DNA of 64,000 nucleotides from an uncultured Latescibacterota bacterium (lineage in GTDB: Bacteria; Latescibacterota; UBA2968): assembly GCA_958295785.1 (NCBI GenBank), contig OY282377.1, positions 1,068,394 to 1,132,393 of the forward strand, read 5' to 3'. Positions 9,906 to 19,710 of the stretch are shown here, one piece after another. A program made the translations under genes and the position numbers. A model generated the notes under the pieces. It was not told where the DNA came from, searched no databases, and worked only from the letters and a program-made list of their open reading frames with translations. Position 1 is the stretch's first letter. Every line of letters begins with the position of its first letter.

Positions 9906-10078
9906 TTCGGGCGAGCACGGGGGCATCGCCCCTACATTCTCTTGTGTCTTTGGGCGAGTACGGGGACATCGCCCCTACATTCTTTTGTCTCTTTGGGCGA
10001 GCACGGGGGCATCGCCCCTACGTTTCTATCCTCGTAGGTACGGGCGTCGCCTACAACGAGCGGAGCGTGTAACGAGAG
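9906..10078. repeat. Array of three REP-like repeats plus a hairpin repeat
   Basis: Three successive copies of the GGGCGAGCACGGGGGC ... GCCCCTAC element, about 42 bp apart, start near 9909, 9951 and 9994. They are followed by CTCGTAGGTACGGGCGTCGC / CTACAACGAG, a hairpin also seen at 3778-3802. This is the densest cluster of the family in the window, and it fills the gap between the DUF6785-type gene and the PorV operon. Confidence 0.85.
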
Positions 10079-10114
10079 GGGCTGATAGCGGATAGCTGAC
10101 CGCTATTTTCAAAA

Positions 10115-10144
10115 AAGCCCGGTTTCTCATTCGAGTCCGGGCTT
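10115..10144 (-). terminator. Rho-independent terminator of the PorV operon
   Basis: On the minus strand an 8-bp stem (AAGCCCGG / CCGGGCTT) with a 14-nt loop is followed by TTTTTT. It lies about 60 bp after the stop of the PorV-like gene. Confidence 0.88.
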
Positions 10145-10201
10145 ATTGTCAAGCATGGTCAGCTTGGTTTTCATGGCCTTGTCCGATACATCGCGGTGAA
10201 C

Positions 10202-11263
10202 TCAGAACCCCGCCTGAAGCGTCAGTCGGTTGACACTGTCAAACACGCCAAAATCGGTGTACGCATAGTCCACGCGCAAATCCACACCGCCGAGGTCGCG
10301 CCCGAGGCCAACGCCGAGCGAAATCCCTTGCTCATCGGTCGGCATTGCGTAGCCTGCGCGCAAAGACAGCATCTGCATGATCGTGTAATCGATGCCGATC
10401 TTGATTTGCTCGGAAAAATCGCGCGGGCGCTCGGTATCCAGCGACAAAATCATGGAATGGGCTTTCTTATCCAGCGACGTGAAATCGATCAGATCCATCG
10501 CCAAACCCATGCGGAACGTCAGCGGGAGTTCAAAACTCTCCTCGCTATACTTGTTTTCCTGCGAGAAATTGCGCGTATTCAGCGCCAGCGTCAGGCTCTT
10601 AAAGCCGGTCCAGTAGAGCACGCCAAAATCGACAATGGTCGAACGCTCGTCAAATTTTTTCGTCACCGGGGCCGTGCCCTCAACGCCCACGGGGACATTG
10701 CCGAGCGATTGTTTGGCAATGCGGATATTGCCGCCCACGGAAAAGCGGTCCGTAATCGCGCGGGCGTAGCCGAGGCCGATAACCCAAGCGGACGGGCTAT
10801 ACGTGCCCACATCGAGGAAGCCCTGATCGTTGTCTGCGCGGATGGTGCGTTCAAAATCGCCGTAATCAACAGCGACTATCGACAAGCCGAAAACGCCCCA
10901 ATTGGTACGCAACCCGACACTGCCCATGTTGTAAGTCACGTCCGCGATCCACTTGACCTGCCCGGTAGCCAAGTGAAACTTGCGGTCGAGATAGGCCATG
11001 GTCGCGGGGTTGTAAAACATCGCGGTTGACCCCACCTTCATGGCGGAATACGCATCGCCCATGCCGGCGGCGCGGGCATCGGGCGACACACTCAAAAATT
11101 TAAAGCCCGTCTGTGCGCGGCGCTCGCGCGGAATATCCTGCCCGGGATCGGGCAAAGCCTCATCGTCTGGATCCGGCGTGACATCTTGTGCGCGAACAGC
11201 TGTCAAACTCAGCAAACAGGTGCAGCACAGCGTCAGTGAAAATGTGAGAAATTTTTTGGTCAT
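10202..11263 (-). CDS. PorV/PorQ-family outer-membrane beta-barrel protein
   Basis: 353 residues. The signal peptide is MTKKFLTFSLTLCCTCLL. Residues about 55-90 carry the family hallmark FLSVSPDARAAGMGDAYSAM and FYNPATMAYL, and the rest is alternating beta-barrel sequence ending in an aromatic residue (TLQAGF). In Bacteroidetes, PorV (LptO) carries type IX secretion cargo at the outer membrane. Here it is the last gene of a three-gene run whose middle gene encodes a protein with a type IX-like C-terminal domain, which supports a surface-attachment role. No core type IX genes are in the window. The start was set at the signal peptide; the ribosome site is weak. The frame is open far upstream, in antisense-like sequence. 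Confidence 0.87.
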   Translation of the reverse strand: MTKKFLTFSLTLCCTCLLSLTAVRAQDVTPDPDDEALPDPGQDIPRERRAQTGFKFLSVSPDARAAGMGDAYSAMKVGSTAMFYNPATMAYLDRKFHLATGQVKWIADVTYNMGSVGLRTNWGVFGLSIVAVDYGDFERTIRADNDQGFLDVGTYSPSAWVIGLGYARAITDRFSVGGNIRIAKQSLGNVPVGVEGTAPVTKKFDERSTIVDFGVLYWTGFKSLTLALNTRNFSQENKYSEESFELPLTFRMGLAMDLIDFTSLDKKAHSMILSLDTERPRDFSEQIKIGIDYTIMQMLSLRAGYAMPTDEQGISLGVGLGRDLGGVDLRVDYAYTDFGVFDSVNRLTLQAGF

Positions 11264-11373
11264 TGAAATACCCCATTGGTTGGAACGCAGATGAACGCGG
11301 ATTATATCCCTCCCCCGGCCCCTCTCCGCAACGGGGTTAGGGGGATAGGTCCCGAGAAAATTGAAGATAGCCT

Positions 11374-13542
11374 CTAACGAATAATGGCGAATTTTTTGAT
11401 CACCTTTTCGCCGGTTTGAAGGTCTTTGATCACGGCAAAATAAATGCCGCTGGCGAGCACCTGATTCGACTCGGTGGTCAGGTTCCAGAACTCGTCCCCC
11501 GTGCCATCTGTGTGTTCGATAGTGAAAATCGCCTCGCCCAATTCGCTGAAAATCTGGATCGTGCATTCCCCCGGAATCTCAAAAAACGCCAGCTTGTCCT
11601 GCTGATCCGGGAATCGGATATTTTGATCTGCTTCCAGCACGTAGGGATTGGGCACAACGCGCACATCGGCCAGCGTGTTGCCGGGCGGGCGCTTCAAAAA
11701 CGCGGGATCGTACGTCTGCGTGTAATACCGGCTGCTTTTCATCACACTGCCCGTCGGCGTCATCCCCGTGGCGTTGTTGTTCACCTGCCCCACGGATTGG
11801 ATGTAGTAAAAATAACTGATGCCGCGCACCACGTCCGTGTCTTCGTATTCGCGGGCCTCTGCCCCCAGCGTGGCGATCAAATCGTATTCCCACAGGTCTT
11901 GCACGCTGCTTTCAAACAAATTGCGCGTGCGCCAAATCTCGAACCCCGTGTGATTGGCATTGGAGAAGGTCTCCCATGAAAGCACAATTTGATCGGAACC
12001 CGATTGCACTCTGAACACACTGGGCGGCAGCGGCGGATGCGGAATCGCATAGCCGGATTCCCAGTTCGCCGTGGCCCTGCGGATCATCTGATAGATGGAA
12101 TCTCGAGTGCCCAGTGCCCAGCGGTTCTTCGTGTGGGTCTGTCCATTGTGTGTGATGGGCAGGGTATCGTCATAATTCGAATTTTTGTACGCCCTGCCCA
12201 CGGCGACGCACACATCCCGATTCAGTCCGTGTACACCTTCAATCCAGACCATCTTGACGCTTTCGCCCGGCGCCAGCGTGTAGGGGCCAAAGGCAAACCA
12301 CGGCACCATGCCCCCACTTCTCATGCGATCCACATTGACTTGGGCCGCCATGCGTTCGTACCACGATTCCGAATCAAATGGCCCGGCAGGCTCTAACGGG
12401 GCTGAACGGTCGGCCTCGTGCGGGAAAAAGTGTCCATTTTCGCCCGGGTTGCCGTACTCGGCATAGCTCAAGTCCGGGTGCATAAAATGGTACGTGTCTT
12501 TCATCTGTTCGGCATCGCCAAACGCGGGGTTGGTGATCGGCTCGCCGCCCCGGTGAAAGCCCGTACTTCTGGGCTGGCGCGGATCATTGTCATCATTTGT
12601 CGGACTCGTATCGGCGTGCAAAATCGCGCGGGTCAGCATATACGCCCCGCCGAGCCGCCCGATGGAATCGCCATCGGCAATGCGATAAACACTGCTTCGG
12701 CGACCATCGCGCCAAATCGGACCTCCAATTCTGTTCAGAAACGAGACATTGGTGCCATTGCCTATCCAGCCGAGGGTTGCGCGTATGCCTTCCCATTTGC
12801 CCAACGGTTCCATGCCATCGCCCACGTAATCCCACATCGTGCCCGACACCCCCGCGCCCGTCACTCCGCGAGGCCCATTGAGGTGTTCTTTGGCCGCAAA
12901 GGACAACATCATCTCATTCGCGGTTTGATCGGGCAATTCGATCTCGTCATCCTCATCGACATTGCCCGTATTCGTCCACGTCATTTCCCTGATGTGGTAG
13001 TCATCGTGGTAGGGATTGGAAAATCCGTAAATTTTCTCTTCCCACGTAATCCCCACAGTGGTATGGGCCCCGCGCGTAATCATGCGATCTGACGGAATGG
13101 AAGGATCGACGCGGGTGAGCACGGTGGGCCGGGGAAAAGATTGAAACCCATCGACAAACACCTCGGGCTTTGGAAACTTGCCGACCAGTTCCATGGGCAG
13201 GGCAAAATGCTCTCCCAGGTCAAAGACGCGCGGCCCTGCACGCGCGACCTTAAACGGCCAGGAAGCGCCATTTTCATCCGTAAAATCGCGCACGCCAATA
13301 TAATGGCGCGACCGCACATGCGAACCGCCCTCTCGAAAGTAAATGCCCGGCCAATACTTGACCAAACCGCGAAATTGGGGCTGGTTAATCGAAGGCTCTG
13401 CTCCGGTTGACGAATACCGGTAGTGATACTCACCCACATCCATCCACGCCAAGTCGGCCTGCGCCCGCACCTCAGTCGGTTGACCGCAAAACGCCAACAA
13501 CGCGAGCGCGGCCCAGGGCGAGGATTTCAACAGTCTATTCAT
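11374..13542 (-). CDS. Secreted protein with fibronectin-like region and type IX-like C-terminal sorting domain
   Basis: 722 residues with an N-terminal signal peptide (LLKSSPWAALALLAFCGQ). The body is unrecognised and rich in Tyr, Trp and Asp. From about residue 505 there is a fibronectin-III-like segment (FRVQSGSDQIVLSWETFSNA). The last 90 residues (VRVVPNPYVL ... SGIYFAVIKD ... KKFAIIR) match the FlgD-like/type IX sorting domain pattern seen in FCB surface proteins. It lies 98 bp after the TonB receptor and 110 bp before the PorV-like gene, all on the minus strand. A surface-exposed partner of the receptor, presented with PorV's help, is a reasonable inference. Confidence 0.78.
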   Translation of the reverse strand: MNRLLKSSPWAALALLAFCGQPTEVRAQADLAWMDVGEYHYRYSSTGAEPSINQPQFRGLVKYWPGIYFREGGSHVRSRHYIGVRDFTDENGASWPFKVARAGPRVFDLGEHFALPMELVGKFPKPEVFVDGFQSFPRPTVLTRVDPSIPSDRMITRGAHTTVGITWEEKIYGFSNPYHDDYHIREMTWTNTGNVDEDDEIELPDQTANEMMLSFAAKEHLNGPRGVTGAGVSGTMWDYVGDGMEPLGKWEGIRATLGWIGNGTNVSFLNRIGGPIWRDGRRSSVYRIADGDSIGRLGGAYMLTRAILHADTSPTNDDNDPRQPRSTGFHRGGEPITNPAFGDAEQMKDTYHFMHPDLSYAEYGNPGENGHFFPHEADRSAPLEPAGPFDSESWYERMAAQVNVDRMRSGGMVPWFAFGPYTLAPGESVKMVWIEGVHGLNRDVCVAVGRAYKNSNYDDTLPITHNGQTHTKNRWALGTRDSIYQMIRRATANWESGYAIPHPPLPPSVFRVQSGSDQIVLSWETFSNANHTGFEIWRTRNLFESSVQDLWEYDLIATLGAEAREYEDTDVVRGISYFYYIQSVGQVNNNATGMTPTGSVMKSSRYYTQTYDPAFLKRPPGNTLADVRVVPNPYVLEADQNIRFPDQQDKLAFFEIPGECTIQIFSELGEAIFTIEHTDGTGDEFWNLTTESNQVLASGIYFAVIKDLQTGEKVIKKFAIIR

Positions 13543-13559
13543 TGCGCTTTCTCCTTTGA

Positions 13560-13630
13560 CGACCCCTCCTTCGGCCCCCTCCCCGTTGCGAATGAGCGGA
13601 GCGAATAACGGGGTTAGAGGGAGGGGTCCT
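13560..13630. repeat. Palindromic intergenic element inside the operon
   Basis: An imperfect inverted repeat: ACCCCTCC ... CCCCGTT pairs with AACGGGG ... GGAGGGGT around a loop containing GAATGAGCGGAGCGAAT. A related piece is in the next operon gap near 11305-11345. It could form a strong hairpin in the mRNA between the TonB receptor and the secreted-protein gene and may tune relative expression; that is inference. Confidence 0.6.
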
Positions 13631-13640
13631 TGTGGTTGCT

Positions 13641-16600
13641 TTAGAACGAGAACCGCAAGCCCAGGTTGATGCGGCGCGGATTTAAGAACCAGACAAAGTC
13701 GTTGTTGGGCATGTCGATGTACAACTTGTTGTCCAGCACCTCATCGACAAAGTCCGGATTGGCCTGCGACCATGACCCGTTTTGGTATTCGCGGTACTGC
13801 TCGGTTTCCTGCACGTACCACAAAACGCGGCGGTCTGGTTCGAGGCCCATGGGCAAGCCCGCCGTGATTTCCGCGTCGCCGGGCAAGCCATTGGCGGGCA
13901 ACTCGCCGGCTGCACTGACGATTTCAATGGGCACAAATTGCGTGCCGTAATCTCGGAAACTGCCGGGCGCGTCATTGCCGGGAATGTACTGATAGGGCGG
14001 GTTGAACTCGCCGAATGTATCTTCCGGCAAATGCAGGGATGTCAGATACGCCTCCCAGTCGCGGTCGCTGCCCGCGGGATCGGCAGCGTTTCGATTGAGA
14101 TGCTTGAGATTGAACACATTGGTGATGTCCAAAAAGAACATCGACCTGACGCCCATCATTTTGAACTGCTTGGTCAGGCGCAAGTCCATGGTCCGAGAAC
14201 TCTTGTACTGGATGTTGTTCGTCAAACCGGCAATGGCCCCGCCTTCCGGGCCATACCAGTTGAAGTATTGCCCGACGCGCCAACTGCCCACAAAAGACAT
14301 ATCCCACTTGCCGAAGGGATAAAATCCCGAAACATCCGGGCCGAAGTCGCGCGGCGTGTAAAATTCCAGTGCCAACCTGCCAAAGGGCCTGCTGACGGGC
14401 CGGTTCTGGTAGTGCCGCGTTGAGGTCGCATCGAAATTGGACTGCGACAAGCGATTCTCAAACCTCTCGTCCCGGCCGTAGTTGCCGCCCTTGGTCTGCA
14501 TATACGTATAGTTGACAAACCCGCCAAACCACTTGCCCCTGCGCTTTCGCAAGGTGATTTCAAACCCCCGAATGTCGTCGTAGTTGAGGGGTTCAAAAAG
14601 GCGGTAAGACACGGTTTGGTCCAGATTGGTGTAGCGCACGTCATTCGTCTGGTCGTCGTTGGCCTTGTAATAGCCGCTCAAGCGCAGCAAGTACCGGTCG
14701 AACAAATTCTGCTCGAAGCCGAGTTCGTAATTGATCGTGCGCGGCATCGGATGATTGGGGTTGCCGATCCGCGAGACCGCGCCCGTGTTGACCTCATCTA
14801 CGAGGAAGAGATTGTGCGGGTTCAACATCTGGCGGAAATGCCCGTAGTTGAAAAACAACTTGCTGTCCGCGGTGACCGGGAACGAGATGCCCAAGCGCGG
14901 GCTTAAGTACGACAGGGTCTTAACAGGTGCCTGTTCGAGGGCGCCTTCGAGATTTTCCTTGCCGATTTTCGCCCCAAACGCACTGGAGAAATTTTCGTAC
15001 ACCCACCATTCGCCACCCCCATTCCAGCGATCCCAACGCACCCCCAAGTTTGCGATCATCGCATTGAACTCGAGCTTGGTCTGCAAATAGGCCGCAAACT
15101 GTCTCGGCGTGCGTTGCCAGACGTATTTCGGCGCCGCGTTGTTTTTGAAGAACGGCTCTGATCTTTCGTGATTGACGTCGTAATCGCTGGCGATCAATTC
15201 CAAACCCGCCTTGAACTGCGCCACTTGATTGCGCTGGCTCGTAATGTCAAAGCGCGTCGTCCAAGTCGTGATTTCGGAATTATCGCGGCTATTGGCCCAG
15301 TGACCCCCAAAATACATGCCGTCGACAAAAACCTCATTCTTGATAAAATACTCATCCGGGGCAGCCGTCAACCCGATGTGGTTCTGCGTGATCTCCGAAA
15401 CCTGTTGAGTGGGATTGGGCGCGGGAAAATCCGGATTGCGCGGAATGGTCTTTTCGACAGCGGTCAGGTCGCGCTCTGGATATTTTTCGGACAAGTAATC
15501 CGAATTCATTCTTTGAACGCGCAATTCGTAAAACGTTCTCGGGCTCAACACATGCGAAAAGCTGAGGCCGATGTTGTTGCGCTGGATTTGAAGCGTGTTG
15601 TGGAGGTGATTCGCCCAAATTGCATCGTAGCTCCCGACCCCCATTTCCTGATTGCCGCGCCACATATTGGGAAAGCCATTCTGGTTCGGATTCAACCCGA
15701 ACTCTTCACCCGCCATCGCCTCGACGCTCAACTTCATGTTGGTGCGAATATCAGACGTGACCTTTACGCGGCCCCAGTCGTTTTCGTACTGATCGATTGA
15801 CCGAGGGATCATATACGCCCTGCGCTCGCGCTTGCCAGACGCAAAGAACCGCAACCCGCCGAGTTTGTCGCTCACTCCTGGAACCAAGGGGCCGCCAAAG
15901 CCCAAGTCGATATCGAAATCCGCATTGCGAACTTCCAAATCCTTGCGCCGATACCACTCGAACAACTCGGTAATCACCGCATCATCCACTTGCAATTCGC
16001 CGACCGGCAAGGTCGATTCATCTGCGCCCGTGTCTTTCACACCCACGCCGTGATACGGATCGGTCGCCGAATTCGCCCAGTTTCTCACGATGGTATTCCA
16101 CCCGGGCCAGTGCGAGTACTGTTGCCGCGTGTACACATCCCACGGACTTTCGGGCGAATGCGTCCCCACGTTCTTCACAGCGGGATCTGTAAATGGACGC
16201 CAATAATAGCCATTGGGATGGTTCGGCAACGGGCCAAAATAATCGCGCTGTGCGCCGCTGTATCGCAACAACACATCGCCGTTGTAGCGTCGCTTGTCGC
16301 CTTCTTTGGTCACGATATTGACCAGGCCAGAACGCACATTGCCGTATTCGGCATTGAACCCGCCCGACTGTACGCTCATTTCCTTGATCGACGTATAACT
16401 CACCGTGGAATACGGCTCGTTCTCGCGACCATCGCGCATCGACATACCGTCAACCGAAAAGGCGATCTCATTCAAATCGCTGCCCCGAATCGACAGGTCG
16501 CCATTGTTAGAGGCCAGCACCCCGGCCTCTAAGCGCACGACTTCGTTCACGCTGGTCAGGGGCAGGGTTTCGACATCCGCCGCCGAGATGTTGGCGACAT

Positions 16601-17006
16601 TGGCCGAAATATCGGGCTGCACCACAGGGGGTTCGGCAATGACCGTGATCTCGGCCAACTGAATGGTCGCTTCCACGAGCCCAAATTCGCCCGAGAAATT
16701 CACGGTGGTGGTCAAGTCGATAAAGACCCGCACATTGGCCTGAGTCGCCTTGTGATACCCCACCATACTCGCACTGACCGCATAAGACCCCGGCGGCACA
16801 TTGAGAACAAAATAATTGCCATCGGCATCGGTGACAGCGCCCAATGTGGTACCTGCAATCACCACATTGGCTCCGGGCAAGGTCTCTCCGGTGGATTTAT
16901 CCACGACCTTCCCGGCGATTTTGCCGGTCGATCCGGCAAAGACAGCACTGGCTGAAAACGCCGCCAGTGCCATTGACAAAAACAAAAAAAGACTTGCTCG
17001 CCTCAT
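13641..17006 (-). CDS. TonB-dependent receptor with carboxypeptidase-regulatory-like N-terminal domain
   Basis: 1121 residues. The signal peptide is MRRASLFLFLSMALAAFSAS, followed by a carboxypeptidase D regulatory-like domain (about 30-110; VVDKSTGETLPGANVVIAG) and a plug domain (about 145-260; VVRLEAGVLASNNGDLSIRG). A 22-strand-type barrel follows, ending NLGLRFSF with the terminal aromatic residue expected of outer-membrane barrels. It imports an unknown substrate at the outer membrane using TonB energy; the N-terminal architecture recalls SusC-type receptors. The start was chosen from the signal peptide and a strong ribosome site (AGGAGGAAG). It is the first gene of an operon with the secreted protein and the PorV-like protein. 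No SusD homologue is present; the secreted protein may take its place. Confidence 0.92.
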   Translation of the reverse strand: MRRASLFLFLSMALAAFSASAVFAGSTGKIAGKVVDKSTGETLPGANVVIAGTTLGAVTDADGNYFVLNVPPGSYAVSASMVGYHKATQANVRVFIDLTTTVNFSGEFGLVEATIQLAEITVIAEPPVVQPDISANVANISAADVETLPLTSVNEVVRLEAGVLASNNGDLSIRGSDLNEIAFSVDGMSMRDGRENEPYSTVSYTSIKEMSVQSGGFNAEYGNVRSGLVNIVTKEGDKRRYNGDVLLRYSGAQRDYFGPLPNHPNGYYWRPFTDPAVKNVGTHSPESPWDVYTRQQYSHWPGWNTIVRNWANSATDPYHGVGVKDTGADESTLPVGELQVDDAVITELFEWYRRKDLEVRNADFDIDLGFGGPLVPGVSDKLGGLRFFASGKRERRAYMIPRSIDQYENDWGRVKVTSDIRTNMKLSVEAMAGEEFGLNPNQNGFPNMWRGNQEMGVGSYDAIWANHLHNTLQIQRNNIGLSFSHVLSPRTFYELRVQRMNSDYLSEKYPERDLTAVEKTIPRNPDFPAPNPTQQVSEITQNHIGLTAAPDEYFIKNEVFVDGMYFGGHWANSRDNSEITTWTTRFDITSQRNQVAQFKAGLELIASDYDVNHERSEPFFKNNAAPKYVWQRTPRQFAAYLQTKLEFNAMIANLGVRWDRWNGGGEWWVYENFSSAFGAKIGKENLEGALEQAPVKTLSYLSPRLGISFPVTADSKLFFNYGHFRQMLNPHNLFLVDEVNTGAVSRIGNPNHPMPRTINYELGFEQNLFDRYLLRLSGYYKANDDQTNDVRYTNLDQTVSYRLFEPLNYDDIRGFEITLRKRRGKWFGGFVNYTYMQTKGGNYGRDERFENRLSQSNFDATSTRHYQNRPVSRPFGRLALEFYTPRDFGPDVSGFYPFGKWDMSFVGSWRVGQYFNWYGPEGGAIAGLTNNIQYKSSRTMDLRLTKQFKMMGVRSMFFLDITNVFNLKHLNRNAADPAGSDRDWEAYLTSLHLPEDTFGEFNPPYQYIPGNDAPGSFRDYGTQFVPIEIVSAAGELPANGLPGDAEITAGLPMGLEPDRRVLWYVQETEQYREYQNGSWSQANPDFVDEVLDNKLYIDMPNNDFVWFLNPRRINLGLRFSF

Positions 17007-17164
17007 AGACTTCCTCCTGTGGTGAAAGGGAACAAATGAACTGCACGAGGGGGGCGAATGAGATACTCGGAATTGGGGAGACAAGCCCCTGCAAAACACG
17101 CCGGACAAATTAAGAAAAAATAAAATAAAAGCAACATCGTTGTTTCGCGGTCAAAGGCGAATAG

Positions 17165-17262
17165 AAGAATAGAAGGGGCGCGGCCCCCGTGCCAGTCCAA
17201 AGCGATGGATGGGCTAACCGCTTCTCATATCTTCGGGCGGGCACAGAGGCACCGCCCCTGCG
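17165..17262. repeat. Two REP-like repeats between TonB receptor and SulP genes
   Basis: Copies near 17175 (GGGGCGCGGCCCCCGTGCC) and 17236 (GGGCGGGCACAGAGGC). The divergent members suggest the family is old. The 298-bp gap (17007-17304) holds no gene; the receptor promoter should lie between about 17010 and 17160, but no clear box was picked out. Confidence 0.7.
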
Positions 17263-17304
17263 GTTTCACATCTCGATTTTTGGGTTGGCGGGGTGGTCGG
17301 CCCC

Positions 17305-19071
17305 CTAAACCCGATAGACAATAGCCCCATTGGATTTCGGGCGATGGAGCGGGCACTCGACAGGGCACGACCTGTTGCAGGGGTATTGACCTTCCAATGC
17401 CGTCCAAACGCGCGCTACGGCGCGGTCGAGGGTGGTGTGAAAGCGATCTCGGCCAATGGCTTCGAGCCTGTCCGCACGGTCGAGCGCATCTACAATCTGT
17501 TTTTTTGTGCGTGCAAACAGCACTTCAACGCCGGCCTCGTGCAGCCGCTGCACCACGCGAACCAGCATGTCTTCGCCCGTTGCGTCGATCTCATTCATCC
17601 CCTCGGCATCCACAATCACATAGCGCAACACGGGATCGCCGATCCGCTCCAAGATGGCGTCTTCAAACGCGCCCGCGCTGCCAAAATACAGCGAGCCGTC
17701 AAATCGCATGGTGGCGATGGCATCGCACAATTCCAAGTCGTGTTCGACCGCGTCTCGAAACGCGCCATCGGGGTGCCGGGCGAGAAAGGCCACGCGCGGT
17801 TTCATGGTGCGGTAGAGGTACAGCGCGAGGGACAGGGTCGCGCCGATCAAAATGCCCTTGTCGAGGTGGGGCGCGAAAATGAGGGTCAGCGCGAAGGACG
17901 AGAGGGCGACGATGCCATCGTGCTTGTGAATCCGCCACGCGCGCACAATGGGCTTGACGTGCAACAGCCCGGCCACAGACACCATGACAATCGCCGCCAA
18001 GGTGGCCAAGGGCATGTGGTACAAGAGTGGGGTGAAGAACAGCAACAACAGGATCACCACCAGCCCGGCGATGACAGACGCAAATCCGGTTTGACCGCCT
18101 GCGCGCAAGGTGACTGTGGAGCGGACAAACGAGCCGGAAACCGGAAAACTCTGAAAAAAGCTGCCGGCGATATTGCTCAGGCCCTGCGCGAGCAATTCCC
18201 GATTGGCGTCAATGCGCTGGCGCGTCTGCGCGGCAATGGCTTTGGCAATGGAAATGGTTTCCAAATATCCAATGAGCGCGATGGTGAGGGCCGCGCCAAA
18301 CAGGGTCGGCACCACGCCCCAGTCGATGTTTGGCATGGCAAAGGTGGGAATGCCTTGGGGGATGTTGCCCACGACCTTGCCTCCGTAATCGCGCTCAAAT
18401 CCGATGAGCCACGAAACCCCGGTTGTGAGGATCGCGACGATCAGCACATTGGGAATTTGCGGGTTGACGCGCCGCAAAACAAATAACAACACAATCGCCG
18501 ACAACCCCATGACCAAGGTGGGCATGTGAAACCCCGCTGAGATCACATCCCACATGTGGATCACGCGCTCGTAATGCGCCCCCCCGCGTTCTGCGGTGAC
18601 GCCGAACAATTTGTCGATTTGCGACGTGCCGATGATGAGGGCCGCGGCATTGGTGAACCCGAGCACCACGGGATGGGCGAGAAAGTTCACCAAAACGCCC
18701 AAGCGCAACACACCCAGCCCAAATTGCAACAGCCCAACCATCAGGGCCAACAAAATGGCGTAGGCGATATACGCTTCTTCGCCAACGGACAGTTGCCCCA
18801 ATTCAGAGGCGACCATCAACGCCACGAGCGCGACCGGGCCCGTGGAGAGTTGGCGCGACGAGCCAAATAGCGCGCTGACCACAATGGGCACAAAGGATGC
18901 GTAAAAGCCGTAATAGGGCGGCATCTCGGCCAGTTGTGCATTGGCCATCGCCTGCGGGATCAACACCAGCGACACGGTGATCCCCGCCATCATATCGGCA
19001 CGCAAAACGCGCCCGTCTTTGAGTTCGCCAATCCAGTCGAGAAAAGGCAGATACCGACGAAGGAGGGCCAT
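17305..19071 (-). CDS. SulP-family inorganic anion transporter with STAS domain
   Basis: 588 residues. A membrane domain of about 12 segments (1-430) contains the SulP signature region IPQAMANAQLAEMPPYYGFY near residue 40. It is followed by a cytoplasmic STAS domain (about 450-555; RYVIVDAEGMNEIDATGEDM). SulP proteins move sulfate, bicarbonate or other small anions; the substrate cannot be told from sequence. The C-terminal tail has clustered cysteines (PCNRSCPVECPLH), which is unusual and could bind metal. The gene stands alone between repeat blocks. Confidence 0.92.
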   Translation of the reverse strand: MALLRRYLPFLDWIGELKDGRVLRADMMAGITVSLVLIPQAMANAQLAEMPPYYGFYASFVPIVVSALFGSSRQLSTGPVALVALMVASELGQLSVGEEAYIAYAILLALMVGLLQFGLGVLRLGVLVNFLAHPVVLGFTNAAALIIGTSQIDKLFGVTAERGGAHYERVIHMWDVISAGFHMPTLVMGLSAIVLLFVLRRVNPQIPNVLIVAILTTGVSWLIGFERDYGGKVVGNIPQGIPTFAMPNIDWGVVPTLFGAALTIALIGYLETISIAKAIAAQTRQRIDANRELLAQGLSNIAGSFFQSFPVSGSFVRSTVTLRAGGQTGFASVIAGLVVILLLLFFTPLLYHMPLATLAAIVMVSVAGLLHVKPIVRAWRIHKHDGIVALSSFALTLIFAPHLDKGILIGATLSLALYLYRTMKPRVAFLARHPDGAFRDAVEHDLELCDAIATMRFDGSLYFGSAGAFEDAILERIGDPVLRYVIVDAEGMNEIDATGEDMLVRVVQRLHEAGVEVLFARTKKQIVDALDRADRLEAIGRDRFHTTLDRAVARVWTALEGQYPCNRSCPVECPLHRPKSNGAIVYRV

Positions 19072-19191
19072 GGGTTTTCAAATCCGTTTCATTTTGAGCA
19101 TTTCGGGCAGGCACAAGGGCTACCTTGGGCTCTCACATCTCGTATCTTAACAATCATGCGATCATTCGTCAACATGTCCTGAAAATAAGCC

Positions 19192-19314
19192 TAAGAGTCC
19201 CTAACAAAAAGCGTTGCCCTGGATTTGTGAGAGGCCAACTTTGAGGCGTTCCTCTCCCTCGGGTGTTCACTCCTCTGTTTCAGACGCTTGCTTTCTTTAT
19301 GTGAGGGCTTCTTA
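19192..19314 (-). repeat. MITE-like element, copy 1
   Basis: About 120 bp bounded by imperfect 12-bp inverted repeats (TAAGAGTCCCTA and its partner ending GGGCTTCTTA). It matches 23694-23810 and 51901-52018. Relative to those it lies in the opposite orientation. It encodes no transposase. It abuts the long dispersed repeat that follows. Confidence 0.8.
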
Positions 19315-19319
19315 ATGAT

Positions 19320-19710
19320 TCCCTTGCCGTTACCTAGGCATTCAGAAAAGCCATGGCAAAAAGGCCATCCCAAAAGACCCTCCGATAAAACCATCGCGCA
19401 CAGCGCGCAAGGCCATCTCGCAACCCACCTCCCTCTTGCACCCCACCTCGCAGGCCAGCGCATGGTGTGCGACCCGCAAAGCGATTTGCGCTGTGCAGAG
19501 CCCCCCTCGGCGCATGAGAGCGGCATTTTTTGCTTCCTTTTTTTGCTGTTGAAAAAAAGGAGGTCGCCGCACGCCGTAGGCACAGGCGTAGCCAACGCAT
19601 CGGAAGTAACAAACGAGGGGGCAGAACCCAACGCTTGAGACAAGCACCGCATGATCTCTGAGGAGCGTCTGTTCCCCATTTCTCCGGCCTCCCTGATGGG
19701 AGGCAGGAGA
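19320..19710. repeat. Long dispersed repeat, copy 2
   Basis: Inverted copy of 7551-7890, about 50 bp longer because of an insertion near 19570-19640. It begins immediately after MITE-like copy 1, so the two repeats may have been captured together. Confidence 0.8.

Noticed and set aside
9906-10078. CRISPR array
   Set aside because: The repeats are palindromic, imperfect, few, and the spacing sequences are short and similar; no cas genes are present. They belong to the dispersed REP-like family.
17293-18486. A 397-codon plus-strand open frame
   Set aside because: Antisense to the SulP transporter gene, with His/Arg/Gln-rich low-information sequence and no domain.
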